A model generated the notes under the pieces. That model did no database searches. It had not been told where the DNA came from and worked only from the letters and a program-made list of their open reading frames with translations. From Cellulomonas sp. C5510 (GTDB lineage: Bacteria; Actinomycetota; Actinomycetes; Actinomycetales; Cellulomonadaceae), in contig NZ_CP081862.1 of NCBI RefSeq assembly GCF_019797765.1, positions 3,038,001-3,102,000 on the forward strand: a stretch of 64,000 nucleotides of DNA. The letters are read 5' to 3'. Positions 60,208 to 64,000 of the stretch are shown in pieces (within the stretch, counting starts at the first letter, position 1; each line of letters begins with the position of its first letter). The position numbers were made by a program, and so were the translations under genes.

Positions 60208-61539
60208 GTGACCGCCCTGTCCTCCTACGCCCGCCTGCTCCGGCTCGCCGGGCCCGCCTACGTGGCCGTCGCCTTCCTGGGCCGGCTGCCGATGGCGATG
60301 GCCCAGCTGGGCACCCTCCTGCTCGTCTCGACCGCGACCGGCCGGTACGGCCTCGGTGGCCTCGCCGCCGGCTGCCTCGCCGTCGCCAACGCCGCGGGCG
60401 CGCCGGTGGCCGGCGGCCTCGCCGACCGGTACGGGCAGCGACCCGTCGTGCTCGTGCAGTCCCTGGCGGGGGCCGCCGCGCTGACGGGCCTGACGCTGCT
60501 CGCCGACGGCGGTGCGGACGGGCCCCTGCTGGCCGTGGTCGCCGCCCTCACCGGGCTGGCCCTGCCGCAGGTGGGACCGCTGGCGCGCGTGCGGTGGCGG
60601 CCGATCACGGCCGACGCGGGTCCGGAGCGACGCCGGCTGGTCGACGCGGCGTTCTCCTACGAGGGCGCGGCCGACGAGGCCTCCTTCGCGATCGGCCCGG
60701 CCCTGGTCGGCCTGGTGGCCGTCGCGCTGTCCCCGGCCGGCGCGCTGCTGACCGCCGCGGCGCTGCTCGCGGTGTTCGGCACGGCGTTCGCCCTGCACCC
60801 GACGGCGCGCCGCACGACGTCCGGCCCGCACGCGCGGCCCACCGGGCGCCTGCTCACCGCGGCGTTCACCGTCCTCGTCGTCGCGCAGTCCGCGGTCGGG
60901 GTCCTGTTCGGCGCCACGCAGACCGGCACCACCGTCCTCGCGACGCAGGCCGGGCAGCCCGGGCTCGCGGGCCTCGTGCACGCGGTGCTCGGCATCGGCA
61001 GCGCGCTGGCCGGCATCGGCACCGCGTTCATCCCGGCCCGCGTCGGGCAGCAGCGGCGGGTGCTCGCCGCGGCCGCCGCGATGGTCCTGCTGTCCTGGCC
61101 GCTGCTGCTGGTCGGCACCCTGCCGGCGCTCACCGCCGCGGTGGCGGTGCTGGGCTGCGCCATCGCGCCCTACATGATCGCGGTGTTCTCGCTGGGCGAG
61201 CGGGTCGTCCCGCCCGGGCGGACGGGGGCGGCGATGACGGCGCTCGCGTCGGCGACCGGCATCGGGTACGCCCTCGGCTCGACGGTCGCCGGCCGGCTCG
61301 CCGACACGCACGGCCACCGGGCGGCGTTCGCGGTGACGGTGGCGGCGACCGTCGTCGCGCTCGTGCTGGCCGCGACGCAGCAGGGCCGGCTCACGACCGC
61401 GCTCGACGCGGCGGCCGAGGAGGCCGACGCGACCGGCCCGGAGGCTGTCCCCGTCGCGGGTGCGGCCGCCGCGTCCTCCGGCGGCACGACGGACGGCACC
61501 GCCGCGCCCACCACGGCCGCCGCACCCGCGTCCCCCTGA
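60208..61539 (+). CDS. Major facilitator superfamily transporter
   Basis: 443 residues from the GTG at 60208 with GAGAGG five bases upstream; the ATG at 60142, eight bases after a TAGACT box, would add 22 polar residues and be leaderless. About twelve hydrophobic helices are visible, with the MFS motif A GGLADRYGQRPV between helices 2 and 3 and SLGERVVPPGRTGAAMTALA later. The tail is Ala/Thr-rich and cytoplasmic. Substrate unknown; the family here is often called a drug-efflux-type MFS. A hairpin terminator follows. Confidence 0.82.
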   Translation: MTALSSYARLLRLAGPAYVAVAFLGRLPMAMAQLGTLLLVSTATGRYGLGGLAAGCLAVANAAGAPVAGGLADRYGQRPVVLVQSLAGAAALTGLTLLADGGADGPLLAVVAALTGLALPQVGPLARVRWRPITADAGPERRRLVDAAFSYEGAADEASFAIGPALVGLVAVALSPAGALLTAAALLAVFGTAFALHPTARRTTSGPHARPTGRLLTAAFTVLVVAQSAVGVLFGATQTGTTVLATQAGQPGLAGLVHAVLGIGSALAGIGTAFIPARVGQQRRVLAAAAAMVLLSWPLLLVGTLPALTAAVAVLGCAIAPYMIAVFSLGERVVPPGRTGAAMTALASATGIGYALGSTVAGRLADTHGHRAAFAVTVAATVVALVLAATQQGRLTTALDAAAEEADATGPEAVPVAGAAAASSGGTTDGTAAPTTAAAPASP

Positions 61540-61552
61540 CGGCAGGACCGGG

Positions 61553-61583
61553 GCGGGCCAGGACGCGCCGCGTCCGGGCCCGC
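61553..61583 (+). terminator. Terminator of the MFS gene
   Basis: Nested hairpin: GCGGGCC/GGCCCGC outer arms and GGACG/CGTCC inner arms around a five-base loop, 14 bases after the MFS stop. Confidence 0.65.
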
Positions 61584-61609
61584 TCCGGCACGCCACGGGG
61601 GCGGGTGCG

Positions 61610-61805
61610 TATCATCGGGGTGTACATCGGTTGCCCGGTCGTCTCGACCTCGGTGCTCCGAGCGCGACGTGACGCCCCCCGGGCGTCCGGACCGCCCTCG
61701 ACTGACCTGCACGATCGGCTGCCGGACCATCCGTGGCGATGCCCGCCGCTGCCCGGTCCCGGGTGCGGCGCGCGGCACGCCACCTTCACGAGTGAAGAGC
61801 AGTCC
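61610..61805 (+). promoter_or_regulatory. Promoter and long 5' leader of the DEAD-box helicase gene
   Basis: TATCAT at 61610-61615 is a good -10 box, giving a leader of about 184 bases before the GTG at 61806. No other gene fits in this stretch. Long leaders are usual for cold-inducible or self-regulated RNA helicase mRNAs, but no specific structure is proven here. Confidence 0.5.
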
Positions 61806-63494
61806 GTGACCTCGACCGAACCCACCACCGACGCCGGCCTCGCGCCCGAGGACGTCGCGGTGGAGACCATCGACACCCCCACCGCCGCGTCCGTCCAGGC
61901 CCAGGACGTGACGTTCGCCGACTTCGACGTCCGCCCCGAGATCGTGGCGGCCCTGGCGGACGCCGGCATCACCGCGCCGTTCCCGATCCAGGCGATGACC
62001 CTGCCGGTCGCGCTGTCCGGCCACGACATCATCGGCCAGGCCAAGACCGGCACCGGCAAGACGCTGGGCTTCGGCGTCCCCCTGCTGCACCGCGTCGTCG
62101 CCCCCGACGAGGAGGGCTTCGACACCCTGCCCGCGCCCGGCAAGCCGCAGGCCCTCGTCGTCGTCCCGACCCGCGAGCTCGCCGTGCAGGTGGCGGGCGA
62201 CCTGGAGACGGCGTCCAAGCGCCGCTCCGTGCGGATCGCGCTGCTGTACGGCGGCCGCGCGTACGAGCCGCAGATCGAGATGCTGCAGCGCGGCGTCGAG
62301 GTCGTCGTCGGCACGCCGGGCCGCATGATCGACCTGATGAACCAGGGCCACCTGGACCTGACGCGCGTGCGCTGCGTCGTGCTGGACGAGGCCGACGAGA
62401 TGCTGGACCTCGGGTTCCTGCCCGACGTCGAGAAGCTGCTGGCCCGCACGCCCGCCTCGCGGCACACGATGCTGTTCTCTGCGACCATGCCGGGTGCCGT
62501 CGTCGCGATGGCCCGCCGCTACATGACGCAGCCGACGCACATCCGGGCGAGCGAGCCGGACGACGTCGGCAAGACCGTCAAGAACATCAAGCAGGTCGTG
62601 TACCGCGCGCACGCGCTCGACAAGGTCGAGGTGCTCGCGCGGCTGCTGCAGGCCGAGGGCCGCGGGCTGACCATCGTGTTCGCCCGCACCAAGCGCACCG
62701 CCGCGAAGGTGGCCGACGAGCTCATCGAGCGGGGGTTCGCCGCCGGCGCGCTGCACGGCGACCTCGGCCAGGGCGCGCGCGAGCAGGCGCTGCGGGCGTT
62801 CCGCAACGGCAAGGTCGACGTGCTGGTCGCCACGGACGTCGCGGCGCGCGGCATCGACGTGGACGACGTCACGCACGTCGTGAACTACCAGTGCCCCGAG
62901 GACGAGAAGACCTACCTGCACCGGACCGGCCGCACCGGCCGCGCCGGGCACAAGGGCACCGCGGTGACGTTCGTCGACTGGGACGACCTGCCGCGCTGGT
63001 CGCTCATCGACAAGGCGCTGGAGCTCGGCTTCCCGGAGCCCCAGGAGACGTACTCCAGCTCGCCGCACCTGTACACCGACCTCGGCATCCCCGAGGGCAC
63101 GACCGGTCGTCTGCCGCGCTCGAAGCGGACGCGCGAGGGCCTCGACGCCGAGGTGCTCGAGGACCTGGGCGAGACCGGCAAGCGCCACACGCCGGGCCGT
63201 GGCGACGCGGGCGGCCGTGGCCGCGACGGCGGACGGGACGGCCGGCGCGAGGGCGACCGGGACGGCGGGCGGCAGCGCACCCGCCGGCACGGCTCGGGCG
63301 AGCGGGCCCCCGAGGGTGCCGCAGCCGACGCCACTGCTGCCGGTGAGACCCCGGCCGGTGGCCGTCCTGCGGGCGACCGCCCGGAAGGCCACGGCGAGGA
63401 GGGCACCGGCCCCCGCCGGCGCCGCAACCGCCGCCGCACCCGTGGCGGCCGCCCGGCGGGCGAGCAGGGGGCCGCGGCCCCGAGCGAGGGCTGA
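61806..63494 (+). CDS. DEAD-box ATP-dependent RNA helicase
   Basis: 562 residues from the GTG at 61806. Full motif set: Q motif (FADFDVRPEIVAAL, FPIQAMTLP), Walker A AKTGTGKT (about 78), PTRELAV, GTPGRMIDLM, VLDEADEML (about 194), FSAT, ATDVAARGIDVDDV and HRTGRTGRAG. The C-terminal about 120 residues are basic and Gly/Arg-rich (GRGRDGGRDGRREGDRDGGR), an RNA-binding tail. It unwinds RNA, for example in ribosome assembly or mRNA decay. Its position corresponds to Rv3211 (RhlE) in M. tuberculosis. The start is preceded by GAAGAGCAG, a modest ribosome binding site. Confidence 0.9.
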   Translation: MTSTEPTTDAGLAPEDVAVETIDTPTAASVQAQDVTFADFDVRPEIVAALADAGITAPFPIQAMTLPVALSGHDIIGQAKTGTGKTLGFGVPLLHRVVAPDEEGFDTLPAPGKPQALVVVPTRELAVQVAGDLETASKRRSVRIALLYGGRAYEPQIEMLQRGVEVVVGTPGRMIDLMNQGHLDLTRVRCVVLDEADEMLDLGFLPDVEKLLARTPASRHTMLFSATMPGAVVAMARRYMTQPTHIRASEPDDVGKTVKNIKQVVYRAHALDKVEVLARLLQAEGRGLTIVFARTKRTAAKVADELIERGFAAGALHGDLGQGAREQALRAFRNGKVDVLVATDVAARGIDVDDVTHVVNYQCPEDEKTYLHRTGRTGRAGHKGTAVTFVDWDDLPRWSLIDKALELGFPEPQETYSSSPHLYTDLGIPEGTTGRLPRSKRTREGLDAEVLEDLGETGKRHTPGRGDAGGRGRDGGRDGRREGDRDGGRQRTRRHGSGERAPEGAAADATAAGETPAGGRPAGDRPEGHGEEGTGPRRRRNRRRTRGGRPAGEQGAAAPSEG

Positions 63495-63515
63495 GAACCC
63501 GAGGACGCGCACGGA

Positions 63516-63550
63516 CGAGGGCGCCCCGCCGGCACGGCGGGGCGCCCTCG
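63516..63550 (+). terminator. Terminator of the DEAD-box gene
   Basis: CGAGGGCGCCCCGCCG (63516-63531) and its exact complement (63535-63550) with a three-base loop, 22 bases after the stop. Confidence 0.85.
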
Positions 63551-63660
63551 CGTCGTCGGGGCTCCGCACCTGTGCGGGACCGGCAGGCGCGGGGGCCTGC
63601 GCGCGGAGCCGCGTCATCGGCGCCCGGCGCGCGCCCGGGCGCCGCCGCCCGGCGTCGCTC

Positions 63661-64000
63661 TCAGCGCGAGGTGTCGGCCGTCGGCGGCGGCGGTGTCGTC
63701 GCGAGCGCCCACCGCACCAGCCGGGTGACGACCCGGCCGCCCGCGTCGGCGAGCGTCGCGTCGCGCCACGCGCGGTCGGGCAGACCGAGCGGTGCGCGCG
63801 CGGCGCGGGGCAGGAGCCCGATCGCCGCAGCGGACAGCACCCGGTACGGCGGCAGCGCGGCGGCGGGCACCGGCGGCCGTGCGAGCAGGAACTCCGCGGC
63901 CTCCCTCGCCTCGGGCGTGCCGCGCAGCTCGGGGACGTACGCGTCGAGCGTCGCCCGCAGCCCTGCCACCGTCTCGGGCACGTCGGTGGCGCCGAGCGCC
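63661..64000 (-). CDS. C-terminal part of an MpaB/DUF2236-like oxygenase family protein (5' end outside window)
   Basis: The frame is open to the right edge; about 113 codons are visible. The end of the protein, with PETVAGLRATLDAYVPELRG, ARPPVPAAALPPYRVLSAAA and IGLLPRAARAPLGLP, followed by RVVTRLVRWAL, resembles the C-terminal region of DUF2236 (MpaB-type) proteins. The catalytic part would lie beyond the window, so the call rests on the tail alone. Confidence 0.5.
   Translation of the reverse strand, partial: ALGATDVPETVAGLRATLDAYVPELRGTPEAREAAEFLLARPPVPAAALPPYRVLSAAAIGLLPRAARAPLGLPDRAWRDATLADAGGRVVTRLVRWALATTPPPPTADTSR

Noticed and set aside
61610..61805. Known riboswitch in the DEAD-box leader
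   Set aside because: No recognisable aptamer core by eye; only an unusually long leader can be claimed.
1..64000. CRISPR array or insertion sequence
   Set aside because: No spaced identical repeats of 24-40 bases and no transposase-like DDE gene with inverted repeats were noticed.

Overview
The window is very GC-rich, starts genes often with GTG, and has many TAnnnT boxes placed 5 to 8 bases before a start codon (leaderless transcription). With a WhiB7-type regulator, a mycoredoxin, DUF3107 and adnAB-like genes, this points to an actinobacterium, probably Micrococcales close to Cellulomonadaceae (inference; no 16S in view). The window is a junction: bases 1-36.5 kb look like most of an integrative conjugative element (ICE), and 36.5-64 kb is conserved core chromosome.

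Element, left to right. (1) 1-7.75 kb: a Tad-type pilus operon (CpaF ATPase cut by the window edge, TadB, TadC, a Flp-like pilin, two TadE-like and one TadG-like minor pilin), chained by ATGA overlaps and ending in a 1023-residue membrane protein that joins two LysM domains to a cytoplasmic BTAD-type regulator and carries a 7-residue tandem repeat. (2) 7.9-12.1 kb: restriction cargo, made of an unknown 221-residue protein, an McrB-like AAA GTPase, an McrC-like nuclease and a convergent N4/N6 DNA methyltransferase. (3) 12.5-22.2 kb: the conjugation operon: DUF6112 pilin-like protein, TrbL/VirB6-like protein, SCO6880-family protein, VirB4-like ATPase, DnaB-N-domain protein, VirD4-like coupling protein, lytic transglycosylase/amidase and an ArdC-like antirestriction protein. 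A diverged duplication of the dnaB-like start brackets a small antisense membrane-protein gene. (4) 22.4-30.7 kb, mostly on the other strand: a hypothetical gene, a frameshifted mini-gene, DUF4913, a MobF relaxase-helicase, a divergent HNH nuclease and three small or helical hypotheticals. (5) 30.9-36.3 kb: one giant gene with an Hsp90/sacsin-like ATPase domain at the start and a DUF3883 nuclease-like domain at the end, a probable defence gene, beside an initiator tRNA-Met whose 3' end faces the element. No integrase is visible; it and the second att site should lie left of base 1.

Core region. UPF0182, PDZ/Lon-like protease, Zn metalloprotease, ThiF-like protein, whiB7, uvrD2, mycoredoxin, nudC, phosphotransferase, adnB, adnA, tetR, DUF3107, ferritin-like protein, MFS transporter and a DEAD-box helicase follow the order I recall for the Mycobacterium tuberculosis Rv3193c-Rv3211 neighbourhood. 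Notable here are a textbook whiB7 leader (upstream ORF plus hairpins) and an apparent frameshift in adnA. Perfect hairpin terminators separate many of these units.
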